The translations under genes and the position numbers were made by a program. A DNA stretch of 64,000 bases from CAWACP01 sp963780655 (lineage in GTDB: Bacteria; Acidobacteriota; Terriglobia; Bryobacterales; Bryobacteraceae). Shown piece by piece: positions 42,427 to 52,483 of this stretch. The DNA is taken from contig CAWACP010000007.1 of the NCBI GenBank assembly GCA_963780655.1, positions 382,051 to 446,050 of the forward strand. Direction: 5' to 3'. Position 1 is the first letter of the stretch. Every line of letters starts with the position of its first letter. The notes beneath the pieces were generated by a model. That model was not told the origin of the DNA. It was given only the letters and a program-made list of their open reading frames with translations, and did not search any database.

Positions 42427-44742
42427 TCAGCCCGCCCGGAGGACCGGCGTGCCCACTCCGGCAGCACACGCCCGGCGAATTCGCCTGACCATGCGCTTCT
42501 GCTCAGGCGTCATGGCGCCGTTGACGCGCTCATCCGCCAGCAGCTTGTCAATCAGCTTGAGGAACCGCTTGCGATCGGCGGGATTGCTCAGCAGCATCGG
42601 GAACGTCGCCATCGCTTTCTCCGGCGCATATCGCCAGATGATCTCCTGTTTGCCGATTGCGCGCCGGCTTTCGTCGGGCGTCCACTTCGGAAGCAGATTC
42701 TGATATTCCTCGATGAGCTCCTCCTTCAGTTCCAGCAGCGCGAGCGGAAGCGGCTGTCCTTCCCGGGCCAGCACATGTGCGGCGCGCGCCACGGCGTCCG
42801 CATAGCCGCCCTCGGCGATTGATCGCAGAGCCTCCTCCACGAAGACACGCCGGTCCATGACCGCCGGCGCCGCCGTCTTACCGCTCATGAGATCTGCCGC
42901 GGCCAGCGAGAACACGTTCCCGTACATCACGAAGAACGCTGCTTCGCCCATGGCGTCGCGGACATCGCGGTAATAATCGAGCGACGCGCTGATCACTTCC
43001 GACATTGCTTCTTCCATCCGCCGGGGCGCTTCGTTCTTGCCGGCGGCATGCCGGTTTCCGGTGACCATCTCCGCCGCCGAGCTCAGCCAGCTCATCCACG
43101 GGTTCAGGTCCGAAAATGCCCAGTGCTGAAGACGCATGGGATGAAAGATGCGCATCAGTTCGGCCCCGCTATCGGTCGCCAGCGCCTGGACGACCGGGCG
43201 GGCGAACATTTCGTAGGCACGCTGGTTGAGGTCGGCGGAGATTGCGGCCGCTCGGAACGGCTTCTCGTCGCGGCGGCCGAACCGGTTGATACGCTCGATT
43301 ACGTCCTCCAGTTGACGCTCGATGAACTCCACATCGTATGTCTCTTTGCCGCTTTCGTCACGCACCGTATCGATTTTCATCTCATACAGCCCCGGCGCGA
43401 GCGCCTCGACGCACTTCATTACTGAAACGATGGAGGCGTACTCTTTCTTTGCCACCTTGCCCGATACGAAGATGCCAAGGTGGCCAATGTTCGGATGCAC
43501 GAGCCCGATGATCGTTTGCCCGCGCGCCTTGATCTCCTCCGTCGAGCCATAGGTGTCCGCCACCCAGTTGAATGCCTGCTGCGGCGGCGTGATGTTATCA
43601 CCCATGGACGCAAACAAAATGATCGGAGACTTGATCGCGCGCAGATCGAACATCGGCTTGCCTTCTTTATCGGTCTCCTTCCACACTCGATTACCGACGA
43701 ACATCTTCTGGCAAATCCAGTCGATCTCCTCCCGGTTCATCAGGTAGAAGCCGCCCCACCACCGTTCGAAGTCGAGAAAGCGCTGCGGCTCCGCGTCGAT
43801 ATTGGCGAACAGACGATAATACTTGTCCCAGAACGAATTCGCCGGGTTCAGGTTTTCGAAGTTCTGCACCAGCCAGGCGCCATCGAAGATGCCGTTGCCT
43901 GCATCCGCAATGAATGAATCGAACCACGACCCGCCGGCCAGACCGCCCAGATAGCGCATCGGATTGCTTTTCTGTTCGGGATTCGAGGCGCCGCTCCAGT
44001 AGGACATGGGCGCGCCGTTGATCACGATGGGGCCGGTCAGCTCCGGATTGGAGGCGGCCAGCATCATCACCGCCCAGCCACCCTGGCAGTTGCCTAAGAT
44101 CACCGGCTTCGGAGCGTCCGGATGCAGCTCTCGCACCTTTTTCACGAATTCACCTTCCGCCGCGCAGACGTCGAGCACGGTTTGACCCGGCTCGGGCGTG
44201 CGGAAGAACATTACGAAATACACGGGGTGCCCGTCGTGCAGCGCCACCCCGATCTCGGAATCATCCTTGAAGCCGGCGACACCCGGGCCATGACCGGCGC
44301 GGGGATCGACAATTATATAGGGCCGCCGCTTCGGGTCCACGGCTACGCCTGCCGGCGGGATGATCCTGACCATGGCGTAATTCACCGGGCGCGGGAAAGC
44401 GCGCGCGTCCATGACCATCTCGTAGTCGAAGTGGAGCACGGGCGGCAGGTTTGCGCGTTCGTGCTCGATGAAAATGTTGCCGCGCTGCCGGAGCGTGTCC
44501 CAGAACAGCACGGATCGCTCCGCCAGATCGATGCCGTACCGATACCACGCCTGCCAGGCCTCCCACGGGTTCAACGCGCAACTGAACAGCGCGTCGACGT
44601 ATTGCTCCTGCGCCTTACGAACACGTTCGGTGAATGCCTGCTGAGCGCATTGCACTCGCTTCGTGAACAACTCGCCGACTTCCGCAGGGGTATTGAACGC
44701 GTTGGAAACGTGCGCTACTTTATCACTATCAGTTATTAACAT
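42427..44742 (-). CDS. DUF3141 PHA-synthase-like alpha/beta hydrolase
   Basis: This 771-aa protein starts at the ATG at 44742, with an AAGGAG site about 10 bases upstream inside the end of the CoA-transferase gene. A lipase-like box 'GNCQGG' (217-222) places Cys219 where PHA synthases have their catalytic Cys. 'IVDPRAGHGPGVAGF' and 'MNREEIDWICQKMFVGNR' are family blocks, and 'FASMGDNITPPQQAFNW' and 'HPNIGHLGIFVS' provide the Asp and His. The C-terminal 300 residues are helical. It is last in an operon for 3-hydroxybutyrate/acetoacetate metabolism, so a role in PHB or acyl-CoA handling is likely but not proven. Confidence 0.85.
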   Translation of the reverse strand: MLITDSDKVAHVSNAFNTPAEVGELFTKRVQCAQQAFTERVRKAQEQYVDALFSCALNPWEAWQAWYRYGIDLAERSVLFWDTLRQRGNIFIEHERANLPPVLHFDYEMVMDARAFPRPVNYAMVRIIPPAGVAVDPKRRPYIIVDPRAGHGPGVAGFKDDSEIGVALHDGHPVYFVMFFRTPEPGQTVLDVCAAEGEFVKKVRELHPDAPKPVILGNCQGGWAVMMLAASNPELTGPIVINGAPMSYWSGASNPEQKSNPMRYLGGLAGGSWFDSFIADAGNGIFDGAWLVQNFENLNPANSFWDKYYRLFANIDAEPQRFLDFERWWGGFYLMNREEIDWICQKMFVGNRVWKETDKEGKPMFDLRAIKSPIILFASMGDNITPPQQAFNWVADTYGSTEEIKARGQTIIGLVHPNIGHLGIFVSGKVAKKEYASIVSVMKCVEALAPGLYEMKIDTVRDESGKETYDVEFIERQLEDVIERINRFGRRDEKPFRAAAISADLNQRAYEMFARPVVQALATDSGAELMRIFHPMRLQHWAFSDLNPWMSWLSSAAEMVTGNRHAAGKNEAPRRMEEAMSEVISASLDYYRDVRDAMGEAAFFVMYGNVFSLAAADLMSGKTAAPAVMDRRVFVEEALRSIAEGGYADAVARAAHVLAREGQPLPLALLELKEELIEEYQNLLPKWTPDESRRAIGKQEIIWRYAPEKAMATFPMLLSNPADRKRFLKLIDKLLADERVNGAMTPEQKRMVRRIRRACAAGVGTPVLRAG

Positions 44743-44756
44743 TCAGTGCCATCTCC

Positions 44757-45407
<651 letters not shown>

Positions 45408-45411
45408 GAGT

Positions 45412-46059
45412 TCATTCCTTTGCGATGACGTAATCCACCAACGGAGCGGGAGTGACCACCTGGTCTGGGGCGATTACGCCGACGGGCACGATGTGCAGCG
45501 CGTGGACGATAACCGTGTCAGCGGCCGTGGCAATTACCGGGTTGAAGTTGCGGGCCGTGAGCGCGTAGGCCAGATTGCCGAGATAGTCGCTGACAAACGC
45601 ATGCACGAGCGCATAGTCGGCGCGAAGTGACGTCTCGAGCAGGTAATCGCGGCCTCCTGCGGAGATCTTCTGCTTGCCTGCCTCGGTCACCGTCCCGAGC
45701 CCCGTTTGGGTAAGAACGCCACCAAGGCCGGCGCCGCCCGCGCGGATGCGCTCGATCAAGGTTCCCTGGGGGACCAGTTCAACTTCCAGCTCGCCGGCAA
45801 TCATCTGCTGCTGGGTCTCGGGATTGAGGCCGATGTGGCTGGCAATCAACCTGCGGACGAGCTTCGCGCGGACCAGTTTGCCAATTCCCGCGCCGGGCCT
45901 GCCGGCGTCATTCGCGATCACGACGAGTTCTCGCTTACCCTGGCGAACCAGTTCATCCATCAGCGGCTCGGGTGTGCCGCAGCCCGCGAAGCCCCCGATC
46001 ATGAGCGTGGCCCCATCGGGGATCATGTCAACGGATTCATGCAGCGGGATCGTTTTCAT
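45412..46059 (-). CDS. scoA: 3-oxoacid CoA-transferase subunit A
   Basis: The ATG at 46059 (MKTIPLHESV) gives 215 aa; an ATG at 46092 would overlap the upstream gene. 'DGATLMIGGFAGCGTPEPLM' is the G-G-F-x-x-x-G-x-P glycine motif of alpha chains. 'LNPETQQQMIAGELEVELVPQGTLIERIRAGGAGL' (in pieces) and the 'RADYALVHAF' block are also conserved. It forms the enzyme with the next gene and lies 13 bases after the 3-hydroxybutyrate dehydrogenase stop. Confidence 0.93.
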   Translation of the reverse strand: MKTIPLHESVDMIPDGATLMIGGFAGCGTPEPLMDELVRQGKRELVVIANDAGRPGAGIGKLVRAKLVRRLIASHIGLNPETQQQMIAGELEVELVPQGTLIERIRAGGAGLGGVLTQTGLGTVTEAGKQKISAGGRDYLLETSLRADYALVHAFVSDYLGNLAYALTARNFNPVIATAADTVIVHALHIVPVGVIAPDQVVTPAPLVDYVIAKE

Positions 46060-46072
46060 GCGCGCCTCCGGA

Positions 46073-46855
46073 TTACTCCATGCACCAGCCATGGCTGACG
46101 ATCAGCGATTGGCCGGTCAACGCGTTCGACCCAAAGGCCGCAAAGAACAGCGCAGCCTCGGCCACGTCCTGAGTCGTGGTGAACTCGCCGTCCACCGTGT
46201 TCCTGAGCATCACATCCCTGATGACCTGTTTCTCGGAAATGCCCAGGGTCCTGGCCTGCTCCGGGATCTGCTTCTCCACCAGCGGAGTGCGTACGAACCC
46301 GGGGCAGATGACATTGGCGCGGACGCCGTGCTTAGCTCCCTCTTTGGCCACCACCCGGCAGAGTCCCATCAAGCCATGCTTGGCGGTTACGTATGGCGCC
46401 TTGAGAAGCGAGGCTTCCTTCGAATGCACGGATCCCATGTAGATGATGCTGCCGCCCCGGCCGGAGCCGTACATGTGCCGAAGGCACGCGCGCGTTGTCA
46501 GGAAGGCGCCGTCAAGGTGGATCGCCAGCATCTTTTTCCACTCTGCGTAGCTGAACTCCTCGATCGGATGGACGATCTGGATGCCGGCGTTGCTGACCAG
46601 GATGTCAATAGCGCCGAACCTGCCGACGACGCCCTCGACGCCATCGTGCACCTGTTGCTCATCGCTGACGTCCATCGCCACGCCCATGGCCACGCCACCG
46701 TTTGCAACGATCTCGCTGGCGGTCCTGTCCGCGGCTTCCTGATTCAGGTCCGCGATGGCGACCTTCGCGCCCTCGTGCGCGAACAAGGCAGCGATGTCCC
46801 GACCGATACCGCTGGCTGCGCCCGTAACAAGCGCGGATTTCCCGTTGAGTTTCAT
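46073..46855 (-). CDS. bdhA: 3-hydroxybutyrate dehydrogenase (SDR family)
   Basis: This 260-aa short-chain dehydrogenase has the NAD site 'TGAASGIG' (11-18), 'NAGIQIVHPIEEF' and catalytic Ser142, Tyr155 and Lys159 in 'GSVHSKEASLLKAPYVTAKHG'. The C-terminal 'QSLIVSHGWCME' and 'NAGIQ-V-P-E-F' are typical of D-3-hydroxybutyrate dehydrogenases, which convert 3-hydroxybutyrate to acetoacetate. Its product is the substrate of the adjoining CoA-transferase, which supports the assignment. Confidence 0.9.
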   Translation of the reverse strand: MKLNGKSALVTGAASGIGRDIAALFAHEGAKVAIADLNQEAADRTASEIVANGGVAMGVAMDVSDEQQVHDGVEGVVGRFGAIDILVSNAGIQIVHPIEEFSYAEWKKMLAIHLDGAFLTTRACLRHMYGSGRGGSIIYMGSVHSKEASLLKAPYVTAKHGLMGLCRVVAKEGAKHGVRANVICPGFVRTPLVEKQIPEQARTLGISEKQVIRDVMLRNTVDGEFTTTQDVAEAALFFAAFGSNALTGQSLIVSHGWCME

Positions 46856-46874
46856 TGTTATTTTTCCTCGGGCG

Positions 46875-48773
46875 TCAGGCCGCTCTCGTGCCCAGCGACC
46901 CGCATGGCGCGACTGGGACGATGATGCCCTGGCGCAGGACAGGGATGTCCGAATTCAGCACCGTCTGAGCCACCGCATAATTCTCGTCATCCACGTTTTG
47001 AGTGACGGCGCGGAACAGTTCGGCAATCTTCAATTCGGCACGACGACAGTAGTAATCCGCCAGCTGGAAGATACGGTTTCCTGCTGCAGCATCCGTTTCG
47101 CCACGAATCAGCCGTTCGGCGCGCGAGCACGACGCTTCGATCGCGAAGAGCAGCAATGCAATGTCGATGTACCGAGACAACAGCAACTGCCGGTCAACCA
47201 TACCGTTGCGATAGACGGCCATCGCATGGAACAACGAACGAGCGAAACGACGACCCTCGCGCACGACGAACCGGTAATGCTTCCGCAGGCCTGCGGGAAC
47301 GACATCGCGACACCGTGGCGTAAACGGATTCCACAGGGAGACATACCATGGCAGATAGATTCGCGCGGCGGGCCACAGTAGCTTAAGCCTGTCCTTCAAT
47401 GGGATCTGTGAATTCGTAAGTGGACCGGCGACATTCAGGTGCCACGCCAGAGCGTCCCGCGTAATCATGAAAACCATGACTTGGCTGGAGCCTTCGAAGA
47501 TGGTATTAATCAGGTTGTCGCGGACTTCGCGTTCCACCGACTCTCCTGCTTCGCCACGGCCCGTTAGCGACTGGTTCGTTTCGTATCCCCGGCCGCCCTT
47601 GCCCTGAAGCGCCGTGAGTGTGTGTTTCTTCGTCAGTTCTGTGACGAACAGCTTGCATGCGGCGGCTTCGAGCCGAACATCCGCCTTGCCGCTGTCAACG
47701 AGCTGGTTCGTGTAATCGACGATGGCTTCCATAGCGAAGATATCTGCGGCCATGTCCGTGATCATCTCCGCGATCAGCCCGTGTTTGCCGATTGTCGCGC
47801 CCATCTGCTCGCGGCAGTTCGCCCATTTCTTCAGCTTTTGCAGGCAGACTTTCGAGGCGCCGATGCAGGCAGCGGGGATCGTCAGACGGCCCGTATTCAG
47901 CGTTGTCAGCGCGATCTTCAGGCCCTGGCCGACTTTGCCGACGATGTTCTCTTTGGGCACGTAGACGTTTCGGAACGTTATGAACGCGTTTTGCAGCGTG
48001 TGCAGTCCCAGGAACCGGCATCGCCTCATGCTGACACCGGGGTTCGGCAGTTCAACAATGAAGGCGGTAATCGCGCGTTTCGTCTTGCCGTCCTTTGTCA
48101 CCGGTACAACGGCCATCACTACCAGAAGATCGGCGATCAGAGCATTCGTACACCATAGCTTCTGACCATTCAGCAGGTACCCGTTGCCATCTTCCGTGGG
48201 TGTCCCAGTCATTTGCACCTTCGCCGGGTCCGATCCCGCGCCGGGTTCGGTCAGCGCAAACGCCGTGTACTGGCCGGCGGCGATACGTGGCAGAAACCGT
48301 GTCTTCTGTTCGTCCGTGCCGAACATCCTGATGGGCTGGCCGGCGCCGATTGAAGTGTGTGCGGAAAGAAGCGCCGTCAGTCCACCGTCATAGCTGCCAA
48401 GCATCTGGGCGACGCGCGCATAGTTGGCCTGTGACAATCCCATGCCACCGTACTCTTTGGGGATCTTCATGCCCAGAGCACCCATGCTGCGAAACCCGTC
48501 CAGAACCTCAGTCGGGATCTCGCCGGTGCGGTCCATTTCGTCTGGATCAACGTGGTCGCGTAAGAAGCTGTCCATACGACTGAGGAAGTCGGCGCCACAC
48601 GCCACGTCCTCCTGCGATTGCACCGGATAAGGACGAATGAGATCGGTTCTGACCTCGCCGCGGAAGAGTTGCGCGAGGAAACCTCTCACTTCGCTCTGGT
48701 CGCGCGCCGCTTCCACCATCTCCATGACTGCCCGCATCCCGATACTCATTCGGGATGTGTCCATTGCTGACAT
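46875..48773 (-). CDS. acyl-CoA dehydrogenase with long C-terminal extension
   Basis: This 632-aa flavoprotein is of the ACAD9/VLCAD size class. 'FALTEPGAGSDPAKVQMTG' (172-190) and 'LNGQKLWCTNA' are the FAD/acyl signatures. 'RLTIPAACIGASK' and the Glu at about 427 in 'INTIFEGSSQVM' fit the catalytic-base region. The 200-residue C-terminal extension beyond 430 is helical, as in membrane-associated long-chain enzymes. It is the first gene of the operon, 19 bases upstream of bdhA, suggesting fatty acids are degraded towards acetoacetate. Confidence 0.92.
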   Translation of the reverse strand: MSAMDTSRMSIGMRAVMEMVEAARDQSEVRGFLAQLFRGEVRTDLIRPYPVQSQEDVACGADFLSRMDSFLRDHVDPDEMDRTGEIPTEVLDGFRSMGALGMKIPKEYGGMGLSQANYARVAQMLGSYDGGLTALLSAHTSIGAGQPIRMFGTDEQKTRFLPRIAAGQYTAFALTEPGAGSDPAKVQMTGTPTEDGNGYLLNGQKLWCTNALIADLLVVMAVVPVTKDGKTKRAITAFIVELPNPGVSMRRCRFLGLHTLQNAFITFRNVYVPKENIVGKVGQGLKIALTTLNTGRLTIPAACIGASKVCLQKLKKWANCREQMGATIGKHGLIAEMITDMAADIFAMEAIVDYTNQLVDSGKADVRLEAAACKLFVTELTKKHTLTALQGKGGRGYETNQSLTGRGEAGESVEREVRDNLINTIFEGSSQVMVFMITRDALAWHLNVAGPLTNSQIPLKDRLKLLWPAARIYLPWYVSLWNPFTPRCRDVVPAGLRKHYRFVVREGRRFARSLFHAMAVYRNGMVDRQLLLSRYIDIALLLFAIEASCSRAERLIRGETDAAAGNRIFQLADYYCRRAELKIAELFRAVTQNVDDENYAVAQTVLNSDIPVLRQGIIVPVAPCGSLGTRAA

Positions 48774-49371
48774 TTACCTACTCCTCTTCTCTGGAAGCCT
48801 GTCGACAGCGGACAGACCCGACACCGGCGGTTACTGGTTTCCCGCAGAACCAGCAATCAGGACTCCCGGAATGTCGTCTACATTCATCACTCCGTCATGT
48901 GCACGACCTCGACCACCGCAGATCCCCGTTTGCACATACACATCGTGCCGTTGCTGGGTTTTTCGACAAGGCATCGGTTCCCCCTGTCGGCAGGCGCCGA
49001 CGGCAAACGCCCGAAATCGGCGCCCGCCGAGAAATCGAAAGCGTTTCAACGCCGCGGACGGACGCAGTTGTCCGCGACAGTGGTGGGATCCGGGGTCATT
49101 GCGCTTTGGTCCGCAGCCACAGGTAACCGTACGAACGTTGGTGAGACAGTATGTGGCAATTTCCCCTGGTTCCGGGCGTCGAAGAGGAAGCCAACCCTGG
49201 TGGCAAGCGCCTGCAGTGTCGGGCGGAAACCGTTACGTTCGTCGGTGGACAACTACGGCGCGAGTCTGGGGTCAGCTTGAATTCGTCGGCAGTTCGTCAG
49301 TTCCCGAAGCGACCGTAACCAGCACCCGGCGCCCGCCGCCGTCATCGAAAATTAAGAAAAAAGCGCTTACG
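48774..49371. other. intergenic region upstream of the acyl-CoA dehydrogenase
   Basis: It should hold the operon promoter, but no consensus is clear. Near 49220-49280 a short stretch reads TVTFVGGQLRRESGVSL. It resembles the first strand of the STAS gene at 38537 (TFVTIDGQLSGES) and may be a scrap of a related gene. Nothing else is recognised. Confidence 0.35.
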
Positions 49372-49647
49372 ATGATCCGAAAAGAGCGTAAAATCGTAGT
49401 GTTGAGCGAAGAAAGTATGAGCCGCATGCAGGACGAATTTTGCACGGACGAAACGAAGGGCTCCGTGCCAACCAGCCGTAGCGAAGTCGAGCTGCCATCA
49501 CAGCCCGATCCCCTCGCACTTCGACCCGATGATCTTGACGAGATTGAAGCGCCGAGAATATTTCCCCCCGAGACAGCGCGGACGTTTCCGGTCCGCGAAA
49601 AGGCCATGACGGCTTCTATGCCGGGCACCGAGTACTGGCTGCCCTGA
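49372..49647 (+). CDS. hypothetical 91-aa protein, doubtful
   Basis: The ATG at 49372 gives MIRKERKIVVLSEESMSRMQ followed by a hydrophilic, Pro/Asp/Glu-rich tail to 49647. There is no clear ribosome site and no recognised family. It is kept because the acidic tail is unlike random translation of this GC-rich sequence. Confidence 0.3.
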   Translation: MIRKERKIVVLSEESMSRMQDEFCTDETKGSVPTSRSEVELPSQPDPLALRPDDLDEIEAPRIFPPETARTFPVREKAMTASMPGTEYWLP

Positions 49648-49682
49648 CACGCTTGCCGTCTGAATCTTCGTAATTTCTCAAT

Positions 49683-49704
49683 CGGCCGCTCAGGCGAGCG
49701 GCCG
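49683..49704. other. perfect 9-bp hairpin
   Basis: CGGCCGCTC (49683-49691) and GAGCGGCCG (49696-49704) pair perfectly around a 4-base loop. It has no U-tract on either side. It may mark the 3' end of the small ORF before it. Confidence 0.5.
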
Positions 49705-49891
49705 AACCATACTCCAGTACGAGCTTTGCTCTTCAGTATGCCGATTCTCGGCGGTTGCCTGAGCACGCGGCGGGCGCTTGCGGCGCGGCGCTGTCGATGC
49801 CATCCGTCCGGGGGGCCAGCGGCGATTCGCGATCGATGGACAGCTACCGAGCGACATAGAGACGCCTGAGCCCGAGGACGTGGAGAACATT

Positions 49892-50338
49892 ATGAGTTCA
49901 CCTGCGAGCAGCGACGTCATGGATTCAAGCGGGAAGATGCATTTTGCAGTGTTAGTCCGGCAGGTCTTGTCTTTGGACGCAGCCATTAAATAGGTAGGCG
50001 TTGAAGACGCGGGCCGAGGACCCCGTTGGGCCTGGCGCGATCCCGAAACCGGCGAGGTCCGCGCAGGTACGACCACTGACAATTCGTTGCTTGTCGATCC
50101 GTTAACGCTGATGCTCGCGGAGTATCACGCACCCCTCGGCGCGAGCGCAAATTCTCATCAACTCCGGTTCATTGTGTTGGACTACGTGGACCTCATCCAG
50201 ATCGTTGCGCGCGTCGGCACGCACGCCCAGATCAGTGTGGCTATAGGGCCGGGCACGGATGGTTGGGAACTGGGAACGAAGCTGATCAAGCTCCTCAGCG
50301 AACGTACGCGCAAGCATGTGCCGGCGGACATGAATTGA
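49892..50338 (+). pseudogene. copy of the 41665 gene with an in-frame TAG
   Basis: It begins MSSPASSDVMDSSGKMHFAV, parallel to MSTAPKSDTMDSSGKMPFAM of the 41665 gene, and is alignable to the end (HVPADMN). The codon after '...LSLDAAIK' is TAG (49990-49992), where the other copy has Trp. All the rest is in frame, so a single TGG-to-TAG change is the only lesion. It lies 38 bases upstream of the sigma-54 activator gene. Similarity to the 41.6 kb copy extends upstream to about 49847. Confidence 0.8.
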
Positions 50339-50376
50339 TATCGGCAGGTGGTGGTCGGCTCCTTACGAAATCGGGT

Positions 50377-52428
50377 ATGATCGGGCCTGTGGGAGCCTCC
50401 TCTACCGACATTTATGAGGCGGTGGTCGCGCTCTCGCGTTCCATCGCCGGCCACAGTGATCTGCGGAGCCTCCTCTCGGGCGTGGCCGAAGCCCTTCGCC
50501 GCATCGTCACCTTCGATCATGTCGGGCTGATCCTGCATGATGCCAGCGGCAACGCGATGGATGGGCACATTCTGAATGCGCCAGGCAATCCCGTCTTCAC
50601 AACCCTTCGACTGCCGGTCGACCAGGACCCCGCTGGCTGGGTGTGGCTGAACCAGCAGCCGCTCGTACTCTCACATTTCGAATCAGAAACTCGCTGGCCG
50701 GAGGGCATACGAGTCGCTCGCGAGTTGGGGATCGGCGCCCTGATACTCGTCCCCCTCACCGCGGGCGATAACCGGCTTGGGGCGCTCGGTTTCAGCTCTG
50801 TGGCGCCACTCGACCCCACTCCCGCCGAGATAGCGTTCCTGGAGCGCGTTGCCACCGAGTTCGCCGTCGCGGTGGAGTCGTTCCTCGCCCGGCAGGCGGC
50901 AGTCCGGGAGCGTGACCGGCTGCGGACGTTGTTCGACATCACGAATGCGCTCGTGTCGAAGCTCGGGCGAGACGACTTGTTTTCCGCTATATCGGGCCAG
51001 CTCTCGAAGGTCATCCAGCACGATTACGCGATGCTGACGTTACGCCATGACGACGGCCACCTGGATGTGTACGCGTTGCATACCACGGGTCCGCGGCTCT
51101 TCGAGGAACTGAAGGGGCCGTTCAACCCGGTGGGCATGCCGGCGGAGGAGGTGCTCGCCACCGGAAAGCCCGTAGTGGCCGGACGTTCCGATACCGACCG
51201 CTATCCGAATCCGAATTTCCGATACTTTGTGTCGCTCGGATTCGAGTCCGAGTGCTCGGTTCCGCTGATCACGCGCGATCAGGCTTTCGGGACGCTTGCG
51301 CTTTGCCGGATGAGCGATGATGAGTGGTCGCCCGAGGATGTCGAGTTTCTGATGCAGGTGGCCAGCCAGGTTGCCATTGCGGTGGAGAACTCAATCGCGT
51401 ATCGCGATCTGGCGGAGATGAAGGAGCGACTCGCTACCGAGAAGCTCTATCTCGAGGACGAGATTCGCCTCGACCAGAACATTGGGAACATGGTGGGCGA
51501 AGCGCCGGCTTTCCAAGCCGTCCTGAAGAGTATTCAAACCGTTGCGCCGACGGACGCGACGGTTCTCATCCTGGGCGAAACAGGCACGGGAAAGGAACTG
51601 GTCGCCCGGGCAATTCACGACCTGAGCAGCCGCGGCAAGGGCAGTTTCGTCAAGGTGAACTGTGCGGCCATCCCCGCCAGCCTGCTCGAGAGCGAGCTGT
51701 TCGGGCACGAGAAGGGCTCGTTCACCGGCGCAGTAGCGCAAAAGATCGGACGCTTCGAACTGGCGCACCGGGGTACGCTGTTTCTCGATGAGATCGGGGA
51801 AATGCCGCTCGAACTCCAGCCGAAGCTGTTGCGCGCAATTCAGGACCAGGAATTCGAGCGCGTTGGAGGCAATCGCACCATCCGGACCGACGCCCGCTTC
51901 GTGGCCGCGACGAACCGGGACCTGAAGGCGATGGTTGAGGAGAACAAGTTTCGCGCCGACCTCTACTATCGGCTGCATGTCTTTCCAGTGCATGTTCCAT
52001 CGTTGCGGTACCGCCGTGAAGACATACCGCTGCTCACTCGCTACTTCGTCCAGAAGCATGCGCAACGCATGGGCCGAAACATCGATACGATTCCTGCGTC
52101 GGTTCTGGACGCACTCACCAACCACGATTGGCCCGGCAATATCCGAGAGCTGCAGAACGTGCTGGAACGATCGGTGATCCTCACCAACGGGAACGTGCTG
52201 CAGTTGGCGATGGCGCCCGAACTCATCGGCAAACCTGCTCCGCCTGCATCGCGAAGTTCAAGGCCGACCGAATCGGACGATGCCGAACGGGAGAGGATCC
52301 TTCGGGCGCTGGAGAAGGCAAAGGGTCAGGTGGGAGGCCCGGACGGCGCGGCGGCAAGCCTGGGACTGAACCGTACCACGCTGCAGTCGCGCATGCGAAA
52401 ACTCAATATCTCACGTCAGTTTCGTTGA
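50377..52428 (+). CDS. GAF-domain sigma-54-dependent transcriptional activator
   Basis: The ATG at 50377 gives 683 aa. An N-terminal GAF domain (about 10-170) and a second one (about 190-355) precede 'LYLEDEIRLDQNIGNMVGEAPAFQAVL'. The AAA+ sigma-54 domain has 'GETGTGKELVARAIH', 'HEKGSFTGA' (GAFTGA with Ser), 'FLDEIGEM' and 'NHDWPGNIRELQNVLERSVI'. A Fis-type helix-turn-helix ends the protein ('GPDGAAASLGLNRTTLQSRMRKL'). It is paralogous to the 27323 activator. It is a candidate activator of the sigma-54 promoters at 36.9-39.1 kb. It is immediately upstream of the propeller kinases. Confidence 0.92.
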   Translation: MIGPVGASSTDIYEAVVALSRSIAGHSDLRSLLSGVAEALRRIVTFDHVGLILHDASGNAMDGHILNAPGNPVFTTLRLPVDQDPAGWVWLNQQPLVLSHFESETRWPEGIRVARELGIGALILVPLTAGDNRLGALGFSSVAPLDPTPAEIAFLERVATEFAVAVESFLARQAAVRERDRLRTLFDITNALVSKLGRDDLFSAISGQLSKVIQHDYAMLTLRHDDGHLDVYALHTTGPRLFEELKGPFNPVGMPAEEVLATGKPVVAGRSDTDRYPNPNFRYFVSLGFESECSVPLITRDQAFGTLALCRMSDDEWSPEDVEFLMQVASQVAIAVENSIAYRDLAEMKERLATEKLYLEDEIRLDQNIGNMVGEAPAFQAVLKSIQTVAPTDATVLILGETGTGKELVARAIHDLSSRGKGSFVKVNCAAIPASLLESELFGHEKGSFTGAVAQKIGRFELAHRGTLFLDEIGEMPLELQPKLLRAIQDQEFERVGGNRTIRTDARFVAATNRDLKAMVEENKFRADLYYRLHVFPVHVPSLRYRREDIPLLTRYFVQKHAQRMGRNIDTIPASVLDALTNHDWPGNIRELQNVLERSVILTNGNVLQLAMAPELIGKPAPPASRSSRPTESDDAERERILRALEKAKGQVGGPDGAAASLGLNRTTLQSRMRKLNISRQFR

Positions 52429-52483
52429 GGAATCGGCGAGCCGTAGTATATTGCAGATGGTATCCGAAAACACCTGACACGCA

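Noticed and set aside
48637..49647. 336-aa rightward ORF
   Set aside because: Its first half overlaps the acyl-CoA dehydrogenase start antisense and looks like a random frame; only the last 91 codons are kept as a doubtful ORF.
49683..49704. Rho-independent terminator
   Set aside because: Perfect hairpin but no U-tract on either strand.
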